Shown: positions 9,231 to 17,412 of the stretch, piece by piece
Layout of the letters: each line of letters begins with the position of its first letter
How positions within the stretch are numbered: the first letter of the stretch is position 1
Source of the DNA: Streptomyces cellulosae
GTDB taxonomy: Bacteria > Actinomycetota > Actinomycetes > Streptomycetales > Streptomycetaceae
DNA length: 64,000 nt
Assembly (NCBI GenBank): GCA_014655195.1
Contig: BNBH01000011.1
Coordinates: 1 to 64,000, forward strand
Reading direction: 5' to 3'
The notes under the pieces: generated by a model
What the model saw: the letters and a program-made list of their open reading frames with translations, nothing else
Databases searched by the model: none
Told to the model about the DNA's origin: nothing
Translations under genes and position numbers: made by a program

Positions 9231-9605
9231 TCAGACCTCCAGCTCGTTCTCGATGCGGCGCATCTGATGGCGCGCCATGGCCAGGTTGGCGCGGGCCGAG
9301 TCGAGCACCAGGTAGAGGAACAGGCCGTTGCCGCCGCGCCCCTTGAGCAGGCGGATCAGGTGGTACTGGCTGTTGAGGGTGATCAGGATGTCCTCGATCT
9401 CCTCCTTCAGCCCCAGCAGCTCCATGGTGCGCAGCTTGGACCGCACGACGTCGGTGTTGCCGGCGGCGGCGACCTCCAGGTTGAGGTCCTTGCCGCCGCC
9501 GAGGGTGCCGAGGGCCATGCCGCTCGTGTAGTCGACGAGGGCGGCGGCCGTGGCGCCGTCGATGGAGCTGAGGCATTCCTTGAGCGAGGTCTCGGTGTTC
9601 GCCAT
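9231..9605 (-). CDS. Small Roadblock/LC7-like protein
   Basis: This 124-residue protein is predicted to fold like Roadblock/LC7. It has an N-terminal helix (MANTETSLKECLSS), a strand with hydrophobic core (AAALVDYTSGMALGTLG), a middle helix, and a long final strand-helix (LFLYLVLDSARANLAMARHQ). The final pattern, VFLFLSLDRADGNLALAR in the sister protein at 11032-11424, shows the two are related. Roadblock proteins in bacteria bind small GTPases or serve as signalling adaptors. A purine-rich AAAGGACAC precedes the ATG. It is part of the 7293-11424 module. Confidence 0.75.
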   Translation of the reverse strand: MANTETSLKECLSSIDGATAAALVDYTSGMALGTLGGGKDLNLEVAAAGNTDVVRSKLRTMELLGLKEEIEDILITLNSQYHLIRLLKGRGGNGLFLYLVLDSARANLAMARHQMRRIENELEV

Positions 9606-9701
9606 GGGTGGTGTCCTTTCCGGTTCGTGAAGGGTGGTGCGGGGCCGGCGCCGGCGGTGTGCGGGCGTCCGGCCGGTGATGGGATCGGAGTGCGGTGCGG
9701 G

Positions 9702-10214
9702 TCAGCCGCCGGTCCTGGGCCGGTGGGCGGGCCGCTGCGGGGTGCGGACGGGGAGGGTGCCGATGGGCCGGGCCCGGTCGACGGGGTCCGGTCCGCCGTC
9801 GCGGTCGGCGGGCCGGTCGGCGTGGCGTCCGCCGCCGGGGCCGATGTGGGCGTCGACCAGTTCGGCGATCCGGGCGCCGCTGCGCCGGCCCTCCAGGTGG
9901 AGCCGGCCGACGTTGACCCGGTCGTCGGCGAGGAGGGTGAGCACGGCGGTGGTGCCGGCCGCGTAGGTGGCGATGTAGCCGTGAGCGCCGCGGACCAGCA
10001 GTTCGCGGAAGTCGCCGCGCGCGGCCGCGTCCGTCATCCGGTGGGCGACGCCGAGCGCGGCGGCGGTGAGCGCGGCGAGCCCCTCGGGTTCGGTGCCGGG
10101 CACGTCGTGGGCGAGGACGAGTCCGTCGACGGTGGCCGCGAGGGTGCCCGCCAGCCGCGGGACGCGGGTGCGGAGCCGACGCAGTTCGTCCAGCACGTCG
10201 GTCTCGACGGCCAT
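9702..10214 (-). CDS. Roadblock/LC7 domain protein
   Basis: This 170-residue protein has a Roadblock/LC7 fold over residues 1-120 (LDELRRLRTRVPRLAGTLAATVDGLVLAHDV, then GYIATYAAGTTAVLTLLADDRVNVGRLHLEGR). A basic, Arg/Pro-rich and probably disordered tail follows (about 125-170). ATG 10214 has AAAGGAG about 7 bases upstream. It sits between the DUF4388 gene and the smaller Roadblock gene. In conservons such a protein pairs with a Ras-like GTPase, but no GTPase gene is present in this cluster. Confidence 0.8.
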   Translation of the reverse strand: MAVETDVLDELRRLRTRVPRLAGTLAATVDGLVLAHDVPGTEPEGLAALTAAALGVAHRMTDAAARGDFRELLVRGAHGYIATYAAGTTAVLTLLADDRVNVGRLHLEGRRSGARIAELVDAHIGPGGGRHADRPADRDGGPDPVDRARPIGTLPVRTPQRPAHRPRTGG

Positions 10215-10252
10215 GAGCAGTCTCCTTTCGGCACGCTGCCGGCGCGTGCGGA

Positions 10253-11035
10253 TCACAGTGCCTCCAAGGCGTCCAGGAGCCGTCTCAGCAGCGCTGTGTC
10301 GGGCTCGTCCCAGTCGGCGCGGCCCGCGCCGGGGACGGGGTGGACGGGCGGGGCGGGCGCGGGGGGTGCGGGGGCGACCAGTCCGTCGGCGGCCAGCCGG
10401 CGCAGCTCGACGAGGGTGTGGAAGGTGCGGTGGGCGAGGGCGGAGGCGATCTGCGCCGCGGTGCGTCCGCCGTCGACCAGGGCGAGCGCGCGGCCTCTGC
10501 GGGGCGGCAGCACGGCCTGGCCGGCGTCGGGGGTGCGGGTGAGCGGCGCGGTGTCGACGGCCGGGTCGGGGTGGATGCGGTCCAGCAGGGCGCGGCGGCG
10601 GTACGACTCGCGCAGCACGGTCGCGACGGGTACGGGGCGGACCGCGCCGAGCCAGTGGGCGACGCCGGGGCGGAAGCGCAGGGCGGTGCCGTCGTGGGCG
10701 AGCGCGAAGTACGCGGCGTCGAACAGCGCGCCCAGGTGGGCGAGTTCGAGGGCGCCTGCGGTGAGGCGGCCGCTGTCGACGAGCTGGCGGCCGACCCGCT
10801 GCCGGGCACCGGCCCGCTCGACGGCCTCCCACCAGCCGGCCGGGGCGAGGGCGCCGCTGCGGGTGAGCAGGTCGCCGAGGGCGGGGCTGTGCGCGGACTC
10901 GACGTGGACCACGTGTCCGGCGGCGAGGTAGAAGATCCCGGAGCGGGTGGTGAGGGCCCCGGTGGCCCGGTCGGCGGCGAGGGTGTCCAGCAGTGCGGGG
11001 GCGGATCCGTCCGCGCGGGCGGCGGCAGCGGTCAT
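10253..11035 (-). CDS. DUF4388/PATAN-like regulatory protein
   Basis: This 260-residue protein opens with the pattern LLDTLAADRATGALTTRSGIFYLAAGHVVHVESAHSPALGDLL (residues about 14-55). That resembles DUF4388 domains found in two-component and gliding-motility signalling. The middle contains GRQLVDSGRLTAGALELAHL. The C-terminal half has a winged-helix-like segment (GRTAAQIASALAHRTFHTLVELRRLAADGLV) like those at the end of other DUF4388 proteins. Its ATG overlaps the stop of the upstream Roadblock gene as ATGA, indicating translational coupling. I infer a scaffold or readout role. The biochemical activity is unknown. Confidence 0.7.
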   Translation of the reverse strand: MTAAAARADGSAPALLDTLAADRATGALTTRSGIFYLAAGHVVHVESAHSPALGDLLTRSGALAPAGWWEAVERAGARQRVGRQLVDSGRLTAGALELAHLGALFDAAYFALAHDGTALRFRPGVAHWLGAVRPVPVATVLRESYRRRALLDRIHPDPAVDTAPLTRTPDAGQAVLPPRRGRALALVDGGRTAAQIASALAHRTFHTLVELRRLAADGLVAPAPPAPAPPVHPVPGAGRADWDEPDTALLRRLLDALEAL

Positions 11036-11424
11036 CCGAGCACCATCCGGTCTGCCATCTCGGCCAGCCGGATGCGCGCCAGGGCGAGGTTGCCGTCGGC
11101 GCGGTCCAGCGACAGGAACAGGAAGACCGTGCTGTCGAAGGTGGTGACGACGAAGCGCAGCAGGTGGAAGGCGTCCGCGGTGGTGAGGATCAGGTCCTCG
11201 ACGGGCGGCTCCTTGCCCTGTCCGGCGTGCGCGGGGGCGAGGGCGCCGCTCTCCATCGCCAGGCGGGCCAGTTCGGCGGTCTCGGCGGCGGTCGCCTCCA
11301 CGTCGCCGCCAGGCGCCTCGCCCACCGCGCCCAGGGCGAGCCCGCTGATCCAGTCGACCACCAGGGCGCCCCGCGCCCCGGGCAGTCGCATGGCTTCCAG
11401 CAGGCTCTCGTCGATTCCGGGCAC
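11032..11424 (-). CDS. Roadblock/LC7-like protein, first gene of the module
   Basis: This protein has 130 residues from GTG 11424, which follows a strong GAGGAGGGGG site by seven bases; a longer frame starting at 11445 would use that site as coding sequence. The core GALVVDWISGLALGAVG and the tail VFLFLSLDRADGNLALARIRLAEMADRMV match the protein at 9231-9605, so the two are probable paralogues. It ends in an ATGA overlap with the DUF4388 gene. With no small GTPase encoded nearby, it may act on a distant GTPase or form homo- or hetero-dimers with the other Roadblock proteins. Confidence 0.75.
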   Translation of the reverse strand: MPGIDESLLEAMRLPGARGALVVDWISGLALGAVGEAPGGDVEATAAETAELARLAMESGALAPAHAGQGKEPPVEDLILTTADAFHLLRFVVTTFDSTVFLFLSLDRADGNLALARIRLAEMADRMVLG

Positions 11425-11525
11425 GCCGGATCCCCCTCCTCGCACGGCTGTACCGCGAACGTGACGTCGACGCTACGGTGTGTGCTCGACCGAGGTGAGG
11501 GCTTTGGCTTTTTCCCGTGGAATAT

Positions 11526-11555
11526 GCGACACGGGCGCCGGGACGCTGATAGAGT
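11526..11555 (+). promoter_or_regulatory. Putative sigma-HrdB-type promoter
   Basis: GCGACA (11526-11531), an 18-base spacer and TAGAGT (11550-11555) resemble a vegetative Streptomyces promoter directed toward 11750. It would give a 5' leader of roughly 190 bases. The 325-bp gap 11425-11749 otherwise holds only a short AT-richer stretch near 11500-11525 and no gene that I can support. Confidence 0.4.
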
Positions 11556-11749
11556 CCGCGCTTCTCGCGCTGTGCACGGGGCGGGACGCGGGGGTCGGAC
11601 GGGCGGTTCCCGGAGGCGTGCGGGAACAGGTGTGCGTGTGAACGGGCGGGGTGGCGGCCGTCCGGGCGGGCCGCCCGCGGGCCGGGCAGCCGTACGGCGG
11701 AACCCGGCGTCCGGTCGTGCCGCCCGGGCGACGATACTGAAGGCAGCAC

Positions 11750-12937
11750 GTGCCCCCGCTGACGACTGGACCCATGCCGATCTCTGCCACAGCCCGCCCC
11801 ACCGTCCCTCCCACCGTCCGGACGACCCGCGGCCGCCACGTCGGGGAGCGGGCCGACGAGACGCTCCGGCGCAGCCTCGCCGCCCTGAAGGACGCCGGGA
11901 CCATCGACGACTTCCTCGAACTCCCGGAGGACGACACCAAGCCCGACCTGGTGTTCGAGTCCCGCACGCGGGTCGGAGACGGCGTCACGGTCCGCGCCCG
12001 CCTGGCCCTCTCCCCCGCCAGGGCGAAGGGACCGGACCGCGACTGGCTGCTGGTCGCCGAGGCGGAACGCCCCTGGGACCCCTCCTGGCCGTCCCCGGTC
12101 ACGATGTTCTGGCCGCAGGAGCCGGACACCGCCTGGAACCACGACCCGGCGTCAGGACTGCGCCCCGGCGAGATCAACATGCTCCCGGAGGACGACAAGG
12201 ACGTACGGCGCCGGCTGCGGGACTGCGCACGCGACCCCTGGTACATCCACGTGGTGGTCCACGAGGCGATGACCCCGGACGAGCGCGGCCACGTGCCGCT
12301 CGCGCACTGGCTGCCGCCCGGGCTGCGCCACCGGGTCGTCGAGCACCGGGCCACCCCTCAGCAGGCGCGGGTGACGAACTGGGCGCTGCGGGAGTTCGAC
12401 GTGGAGGTCCCCCGGGGCGGCGCGGCGGTGCTGCCCGGCCGCCCGGCCCCCGAGGGGTACGAGCCGGATGCGTTCGCCGTGCGCGCGGTGTTCCTCGACG
12501 GCACGGAGCCCACGGACCTGGTGGACGCGGTGCTGCGCCACGACGCGCTGCCGAGGGAGCTGCCGGAGAGGGCGGAGCAGGCGCTGACCGCGCTGCGCGA
12601 GGACTGGCACCTGCTGACCCTCGCGGAGGAACTGGAGCGGGAGCGGGCGCTGGTGGCGATGTACGCCGAGGCGCTGGACGCGATGACGAAGTCCCGCGAC
12701 CTGTACCGCGAGGCCGCGGAACGCGCCCACGAGGCCCTGGCCGCTTATCGGGAGATGGGCCTTACTCCCCCCGCCCCGGCCACCCAGCCGTCCCGCCCAC
12801 GCACCCCGGCCCCGCTCCAGCATCTGACGCGAACTCTGGAACGCCTGAAGCCGGGGGCCTCCCGCCGCGGCCGGCCCGCCCCGGAGGAGACAGCTCCGGG
12901 GCCTGAGCCGGAAGCGGAGGCTCCGGACAAGGGCTAG
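11750..12937 (+). CDS. Conserved hypothetical protein, 395 residues
   Basis: I do not recognise a named family. The protein has no signal peptide or membrane segment. A globular region (about residues 30-275) contains SRTRVGDGVTVRARLALSP and DPWYIHVVVHEAMTPDERGHVPL. It is followed by a long charged helix that is likely a coiled coil (about 280-345: LAEELERERALVAMYAEALDAM, continued by a second heptad-like stretch), then a Pro/Arg-rich disordered tail. GTG 11750 has GAAGG six bases upstream. ATG 11774 is an alternative. It ends before a strong hairpin shared with the convergent membrane-protein gene. Confidence 0.75.
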   Translation: MPPLTTGPMPISATARPTVPPTVRTTRGRHVGERADETLRRSLAALKDAGTIDDFLELPEDDTKPDLVFESRTRVGDGVTVRARLALSPARAKGPDRDWLLVAEAERPWDPSWPSPVTMFWPQEPDTAWNHDPASGLRPGEINMLPEDDKDVRRRLRDCARDPWYIHVVVHEAMTPDERGHVPLAHWLPPGLRHRVVEHRATPQQARVTNWALREFDVEVPRGGAAVLPGRPAPEGYEPDAFAVRAVFLDGTEPTDLVDAVLRHDALPRELPERAEQALTALREDWHLLTLAEELERERALVAMYAEALDAMTKSRDLYREAAERAHEALAAYREMGLTPPAPATQPSRPRTPAPLQHLTRTLERLKPGASRRGRPAPEETAPGPEPEAEAPDKG

Positions 12938-13006
12938 CGCCCTTTCGGAAGACGTGGCCCCTTCGCCCGCGCCCGAAGCGGAACGCCGATCAAGGAGGCG
13001 TAAGCC

Positions 13007-13065
13007 GGGCGGCGGGCGGTGGACGGGGCGCACCGTGGGTGCCACTCCGTCACCGCCCGCCGCCC
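13007..13065. terminator. Bidirectional hairpin terminator
   Basis: The arm 13007-13026 pairs with 13047-13065 through 19 base pairs with one bulged G, around a 20-base loop. It lies between the convergent genes ending at 12937 and 13077. Confidence 0.65.
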
Positions 13066-13076
13066 GCGTCGGCCGG

Positions 13077-14549
13077 TCAGTCCGCCGCGTGGTGGGGTTC
13101 CGCCGGGGGCCAGGGGGACCAGCGGGGGCCCGGGGTCGGGGTGGCCGCTCGGACCACCAGGGCCGTCAGGGCCAGCAGGGCCGCCGCGATCGCGGCCGAG
13201 GTCGCCAGCCAGTCCGGGGCGAGGGCCAGGTCGACCGCCCTCGGCAGCGTCGCCTCCGTGAACGAGCCGCCGTAGGCGTGGGCGACGGCCAGTACCGTCG
13301 CCGCCACCACCCCCGCCGCGAGCACGACCACCGCCGGGCGTACGACGAGGATCAGCGCCAGCACCGTGCACAGCACGGACAGGCCGACGGCGAGGGCGTG
13401 GACGTTGAGTGACACGCCGTCACGTTGCAGCGGGAAGTGGGTCACCGCGCAGACCGCGAGGGCGACGGCCGCCAGCCAGCTGGTCCAGATCGCCGCCCGG
13501 GGCACGGGGCGAGAGGGACGGGTGCGGGCGGCGGGGCGGGGACGGCGCACAGGCCGCAGCTGGCGGCGGCGCCCGATCCGCAGTGCGCCGCCACGGGAGG
13601 CCGGGGCACGCTCCGGCTCGGGCCGGAACTGCTGCCGCGCCTCCTGCTGTCCAGCGGTCTCCTCCGCGTGCCCGGCCGCCTCCGCGACGGCCGCGCGGAG
13701 GAGGTGCTCGGGGGGACGGTGCGCGGCCAGACGGTCGATCAGTTCGACCAGTTCGTCGACGGACCGGCCGGTCGCGGCGGCGCGCAGGGCCTCCTCGCGG
13801 CAGTGCGGGGAGAGCGGCTCGTTGTGCAGGAGCGCGACGAGGAGGGTCACGTCCTCCACCGAGCGGTGGGCGGCGGCCGCGCGGATCGTCTCGTCGGCGC
13901 TGGCGGCGTCACGGGGCGGACGGGTCAGCAGGGAGACCAGTCGGGTGACGTCCTCCACGGACCGGTCGATGCCGGCGGCCCGCAGCGCGTCGACGACCGC
14001 GCGGGTGTGCTCGGGGGACCGTTCGAGCGCGGTGATGAGGTCGACGACATCTTCCAGGGGCCGGTCGGACACGGCGGCGTGCACCAGGTCGGTGACGGGG
14101 TCGGCGTACACCCGCCCGGAAGGCCCGACGGGCGTTCCCGGGTCCGCACCCGGCGGCCCGGCGGGGGCATCCACGGTGGACACGGGATCCACCAGGTCGA
14201 CGAGCGCCACCGGGTCCCGGGGCTCTTCCGCCCCGGCGGGCTCGCGCGGCCGGTCGACCGGGTCGCGCGGATGATTGCCGTGCACGGGATCGCGGGAGTA
14301 GCCGGCGTCGGCCTGACGGACCGTGCGGTCCGCCCCGGACGGATCGCGCGAGGGCGCTGTGTCCGCGCCCGCGCCGGCCGGGTACCGCGCCTCGGCCGGA
14401 GCCGTGTGGTCCGCCGTCCGGTGGCGCGCCCAGGCCGGTTCGGGCCGGTGCGCGCCGGTCGCGGCGCCCGTCGTGCCGACGGGCGGGGCCGCGGCCGTAT
14501 CCACGGGTATGCCCGGTTCGTTGGAGGGGGACGAGGAGAAAGTGGTCAT
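13077..14549 (-). CDS. Membrane protein with four 33-residue helical repeats
   Basis: This 490-residue protein is in three parts. The N-terminal 150 residues are Pro/Ala/Arg-rich and low complexity, with several 'RDP' motifs. Then four degenerate repeats of 33-34 residues follow (about 155-290), each starting near 'DRSVEDVTxLVxLL' (SDRPLEDVVDLITALE, DRSVEDVTRLVSLL, HRSVEDVTLLVALL, GRSVDELVELIDRL). After a basic linker (GRRRQLRPVRRPRP), four hydrophobic helices lie at about residues 365-480. ATG 14549 has TGGAG six bases upstream. I know this general type from Streptomyces but no function. The repeats look like a helical protein-binding array facing the cytoplasm. Confidence 0.75.
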   Translation of the reverse strand: MTTFSSSPSNEPGIPVDTAAAPPVGTTGAATGAHRPEPAWARHRTADHTAPAEARYPAGAGADTAPSRDPSGADRTVRQADAGYSRDPVHGNHPRDPVDRPREPAGAEEPRDPVALVDLVDPVSTVDAPAGPPGADPGTPVGPSGRVYADPVTDLVHAAVSDRPLEDVVDLITALERSPEHTRAVVDALRAAGIDRSVEDVTRLVSLLTRPPRDAASADETIRAAAAHRSVEDVTLLVALLHNEPLSPHCREEALRAAATGRSVDELVELIDRLAAHRPPEHLLRAAVAEAAGHAEETAGQQEARQQFRPEPERAPASRGGALRIGRRRQLRPVRRPRPAARTRPSRPVPRAAIWTSWLAAVALAVCAVTHFPLQRDGVSLNVHALAVGLSVLCTVLALILVVRPAVVVLAAGVVAATVLAVAHAYGGSFTEATLPRAVDLALAPDWLATSAAIAAALLALTALVVRAATPTPGPRWSPWPPAEPHHAAD

Positions 14550-14792
14550 GATCGACTCCAGGGGAAGACTGATGACCATTACTAGGCTCCCCCACCGCGT
14601 GCTGCCACTTGACTGAGCCGCAGGGATGACCTGCGACGATTCCGTGTTTCGGGTGTTGTTCACGGGGCAACGGTCGGCGAGCGCGCATGGCCGGTCCCCG
14701 CCGCCATACCGGGGCCCGGAACGGGAATCCGTTTCCTCGAGGACTGTGTCGGGGGGCGAGGCCGCGGCATCGCGGCCACCGGGAGGAGGGCA

Positions 14793-15122
14793 GTGACCTT
14801 GGACACAACGACCGTGGTGTGGGGCGTCGCGGTCCTGGCGGCCCTGGTGCTCGCGGGCGCCGTGGCCGTGCTGGTCCGTCTGGTCCGCACACGGCGGGAG
14901 TTGCGGCGTGCGGGACTGCCCACAGGACCCCGATGGGTCTTCTGGGGCGCGGTGCTCTATCTGGTGCTTCCTGCCGATCTGGTGCCCGACCCCGTGTACC
15001 TGGACGACATCGGCGTCCTGCTGCTCGCGCTGCGCACCATGCGTGGTTCCCTCGGCGCGGGGACGCCCGGAGTGCCCGGAAGGCGCCCGGGACGACAACC
15101 CGCCGATGATTACGCTCCGTGA
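14793..15122 (+). CDS. DUF1232/YkvA-like small membrane protein
   Basis: This 109-residue protein has an N-terminal membrane helix (VVWGVAVLAALVLAGAVAVLV, about residues 8-28). It also has the DUF1232 signature FWGAVLYLVLPADLVPDPVYLDDIGVL, where the Pro-x-Asp-Leu-x-Pro-Asp motif is diagnostic. GTG 14793 directly follows a GGGAGGAGGG site. DUF1232 proteins are of unknown function. It lies upstream of the graspetide genes, with a promoter-like sequence between them, so co-transcription is not certain. Confidence 0.85.
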   Translation: MTLDTTTVVWGVAVLAALVLAGAVAVLVRLVRTRRELRRAGLPTGPRWVFWGAVLYLVLPADLVPDPVYLDDIGVLLLALRTMRGSLGAGTPGVPGRRPGRQPADDYAP

Positions 15123-15154
15123 GGAAACCAACCACCCGTTCGATTCGTATAAGT
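15123..15154 (+). promoter_or_regulatory. Possible ECF-type promoter for the graspetide operon
   Basis: GGAAAC at 15123-15128, a 17-base spacer and CGTATAAG at 15146-15153 resemble ECF sigma factor promoters (GAAAC ... CGTA). A TATAAG hexamer overlaps the -10 region. It lies about 90 bases before the precursor start. Confidence 0.35.
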
Positions 15155-15242
15155 CTCTGGAAGCCAACGCAAGTCGGCGGACCAAGCGGCGGCGCACAGA
15201 CGGCCGTTGCCTGATCGGCGCAGCACCGACGAGGGAGAGACG

Positions 15243-15434
15243 ATGCAACCGTTCGCGCTCAACTACGCCCGTCCGGCGGTGGAGTTGGCCGTTGCCACTC
15301 CGTATGCGTATGACTCCGGACTGCAGTTGAACGTCCTCGGTGACGGGCGGATCGCGGCCTGCGACCATGCCCTGTTGCGCGAGGTGGGGACGACCACGTC
15401 CACCGCGGGCTCCAAGACCCACTTCGACGACTGA
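15243..15434 (+). CDS. tgmA: Graspetide (ATP-grasp-modified RiPP) precursor peptide
   Basis: This 63-residue peptide belongs to the actinobacterial 'ATP-grasp target' family. The leader carries the hallmark PFALNYARP (residues 3-11) and YDSGLQLNV (23-31) motifs. The probable core is the C-terminal GTTTSTAGSKTHFDD (49-63). There Thr/Ser hydroxyls (or Lys58) could be joined to the side-chain carboxylates of Asp62 and Asp63 as omega-esters or an omega-amide. ATG 15243 follows GAGGGAGAGACG; an in-frame upstream ATG at 15207 would add a non-conserved extension. The ligase gene begins 17 bases after the stop, so the two form an operon. No mature product is known for this exact core. Confidence 0.9.
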   Translation: MQPFALNYARPAVELAVATPYAYDSGLQLNVLGDGRIAACDHALLREVGTTTSTAGSKTHFDD

Positions 15435-15450
15435 ACGCGGACCGTAGACC

Positions 15451-16434
15451 ATGACCGTGCTGATCCTCACCTGCGAGGAGGATGTGACCGCCGACATGGT
15501 GGTGGTGCATCTGAACGGCGCAGGGGTGCCGGTGGTCCGTCTCGACCCCGCCGATCTCACCGGCGGCGTCTCGCTGTCCGGCGAGTACGTCCACGGCCGG
15601 TTCCGCGGCCATCTGTCCGCCGGCGGACGGCTGGTGAGCATCGGCGGGCTGCGGTCGGTGTGGGTGCGCCGCCCCGGCACTCCGGCCGAGCGCGCCCCGC
15701 AGCCTTCCGCCTGGCTCACCGAGGAGGCGTCGCAGGCCCTCTACGGCATGCTGCGCGGCTGCGACGCGCGATGGATGAACCACCCGGACGCCGCACGGCA
15801 GGCCCGCCACAAGCCGTGGCAGCTGCGCCTGGCCCAGCGCTGCGGGCTGCCCGTGCCGGCGACGGTGATCACGACGTTCCCCCGCGCGGCACGGGAGTTC
15901 GCGGAGCGCTTCCCCGACCTGGTGGTGAAGCCGGTGTCGGGGGCGCATCCGCAGGATCCGCCGCGGGCGGTGCCGACGAGCAGGGTGGCGCCGGACACGG
16001 ACTTCTCGGCGGTGGCCTACGGGCCGACGCTGCTGCAGCGGCGGATCGCCAAGCGGGCGGACATCCGGCTCACCGTGGTGGGCGACGTACTGCTGGCGGC
16101 CCGCAAGGCGACGGCGCCGGACACCGACCCGCAGGTGGTGGACGTGCGGTTCGCCGCGCCCGGCCCGCCGTGGGAGCCGGTGGAGGTCCCGCCGCGCACC
16201 GCGGACGCCGTGCTCGACTACATGCGCCGGGCGCAACTGGCGTACGGAGCCTTCGACTTCGCCGAGGACGCGGACGGGATGTGGTGGTTCCTGGAGTGCA
16301 ACCAGTCGGGGCAGTTCGGGTTCGTCGAGGTGGAGACGGAACAGCCGATCGCGCGGACCATCGCGGAGTGGCTGTCCCGTCCCGTCCCCGAGGAGCCCAC
16401 CGAGCCGGCCGGTTCGGTCACCACGGCGCGATGA
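15451..16434 (+). CDS. tgmB: ATP-grasp peptide maturase (graspetide synthetase)
   Basis: This 327-residue ATP-grasp ligase is of the MvdC/TgmB class. It would phosphorylate acidic side chains of the adjacent precursor and close ester or amide rings. The N-terminal domain begins VLILTCEEDVTADMVV and has VWVRRPGTP near residue 70, as in MvdD-type enzymes. ATP-grasp elements include the NHPDAARQARHKPWQLRLA segment, the DLVVKPVSG lysine strand, and the metal-binding C-terminal pattern FDFAEDADGMWWFLECNQSGQFGFVE. In many related loci a protein-L-isoaspartyl O-methyltransferase gene follows. Here the next gene is a convergent 72-residue hypothetical, so that third partner is missing locally. Confidence 0.92.
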   Translation: MTVLILTCEEDVTADMVVVHLNGAGVPVVRLDPADLTGGVSLSGEYVHGRFRGHLSAGGRLVSIGGLRSVWVRRPGTPAERAPQPSAWLTEEASQALYGMLRGCDARWMNHPDAARQARHKPWQLRLAQRCGLPVPATVITTFPRAAREFAERFPDLVVKPVSGAHPQDPPRAVPTSRVAPDTDFSAVAYGPTLLQRRIAKRADIRLTVVGDVLLAARKATAPDTDPQVVDVRFAAPGPPWEPVEVPPRTADAVLDYMRRAQLAYGAFDFAEDADGMWWFLECNQSGQFGFVEVETEQPIARTIAEWLSRPVPEEPTEPAGSVTTAR

Positions 16435-16473
16435 GCTGGATGCATCGCGCCGACGCGGGGGTCTGTACGCGGG

Positions 16474-16692
16474 TCAGTGCGGCCGGGGTCCGGGCAACAG
16501 GGCGGCGCGCTGCCAGCCGTTGCCGGGGGCCTGGTGCGGCCGGTCGAGGCCCGGGCCGTAGCCGGGCGACCGCAGGGGCCGCATGACCGACTCCAGTTCC
16601 CTGGTCACGCGTTCGGCCTCGCGGCGGACCTGTGCGGGCACGTCGCCGCACTCCGCGATGAGTCGGTCGTAGATGGGGGAATCCTGGAACAC
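16474..16692 (-). CDS. Small conserved hypothetical protein, 72 residues
   Basis: This acidic N-terminal helical protein (MFQDSPIYDRLIAECGDVPAQVRREAERVTRELESVMRP) has a Gly/Pro-rich tail ending in GPRPH. It starts from a GTG with only a weak AAAGG upstream. It has no cysteine pair, membrane helix or named domain. Its position between the graspetide ligase and a membrane protein looks incidental. The codon usage is typical of the window, so I consider it real. Confidence 0.6.
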   Translation of the reverse strand: MFQDSPIYDRLIAECGDVPAQVRREAERVTRELESVMRPLRSPGYGPGLDRPHQAPGNGWQRAALLPGPRPH

Positions 16693-16785
16693 CCGACAAC
16701 GCGCCTTTCTGCTCGGCGTCCCCGGAGCGGGGCCGCGACTGCCGAGTGTATGCGGCCAACGGGGGTGAAGTGCGCGTTCCGGACG

Positions 16786-17259
16786 TCAGGCGCCCGTCGT
16801 GGAGCCGGGCCGCACGATCATCAGGACGGTGACGGTCGCCCAGAGCAGGTTGAACACGCCGGTGAACATGGCGAGTTGGACGGTGCCGCGGTGGTCGACG
16901 GGACGTCGCTCGGTCACCTGCGCGACGAGTTCCTCCTGACGGGGGAGCACCAGGGCGAAGAGCGTACCGGCGGCCACGGCGGTGAGGACGATCGAGGCGA
17001 CGAGCCACGCGTCGCCGAGGACGCCCATCGCGAGACCGGTCGCGAGGCCCAGCACCGGTACCAGCACGCCGACTCCGGCGTAGACGCGGCAGATCCGGTG
17101 GAGCAGTTCCACGGTGCCGGCCGCGCGCGGGCCGGGGTCGGTCCCGTCAGCGGGGGCGGCGCGGCGCGCGGCCGGCGGGAACATGCTGGCGGCGACGGTC
17201 ACCGGACCGACGGCGACGATGGCGGCCAGGACGTGGAGGGAGAGGAGCAGCTTGGTCAC
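16786..17259 (-). CDS. DUF2269-like integral membrane protein
   Basis: This 157-residue protein has four predicted membrane helices: LLLSLHVLAAIVAVGPVTVAA (about 4-24), ICRVYAGVGVLVPVLGLATGLAMG, AWLVASIVLTAVAAGTLFALV and AMFTGVFNLLWATVTVLMIV. The N-terminal His in 'LHVLAAI' is typical of DUF2269/YqiJ-like small membrane proteins. GTG 17259 follows GGAAAGAG. No function is known. Confidence 0.75.
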   Translation of the reverse strand: MTKLLLSLHVLAAIVAVGPVTVAASMFPPAARRAAPADGTDPGPRAAGTVELLHRICRVYAGVGVLVPVLGLATGLAMGVLGDAWLVASIVLTAVAAGTLFALVLPRQEELVAQVTERRPVDHRGTVQLAMFTGVFNLLWATVTVLMIVRPGSTTGA

Positions 17260-17412
17260 CGGGGCTCTTTCCTTGACGGGATCGGCGTGAACGGCGGGAT
17301 GCCGGGTTCACGCTAGAAGCGGTCGCGGTGGCCGCACAGCGGCTGGATCGACAGATCCCCACGGATTCCCGCCAACGGCCGTGACCAGGCACGCCGTGCA
17401 CAGGACCGGGCA

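Noticed and set aside
7128..10931. A 1267-residue + strand frame across the Roadblock module
   Set aside because: Shadow of the (-) genes, no domain and low-complexity composition.
10253..12142. A single 629-residue protein spanning the DUF4388 gene and the gene upstream
   Set aside because: Only the DUF4388 part is conserved-looking; the rest is antisense to a real gene and the promoter region.
15207..15242. Upstream start for the graspetide precursor
   Set aside because: The extension lacks conservation and the GAGGGAGAG site serves ATG 15243.
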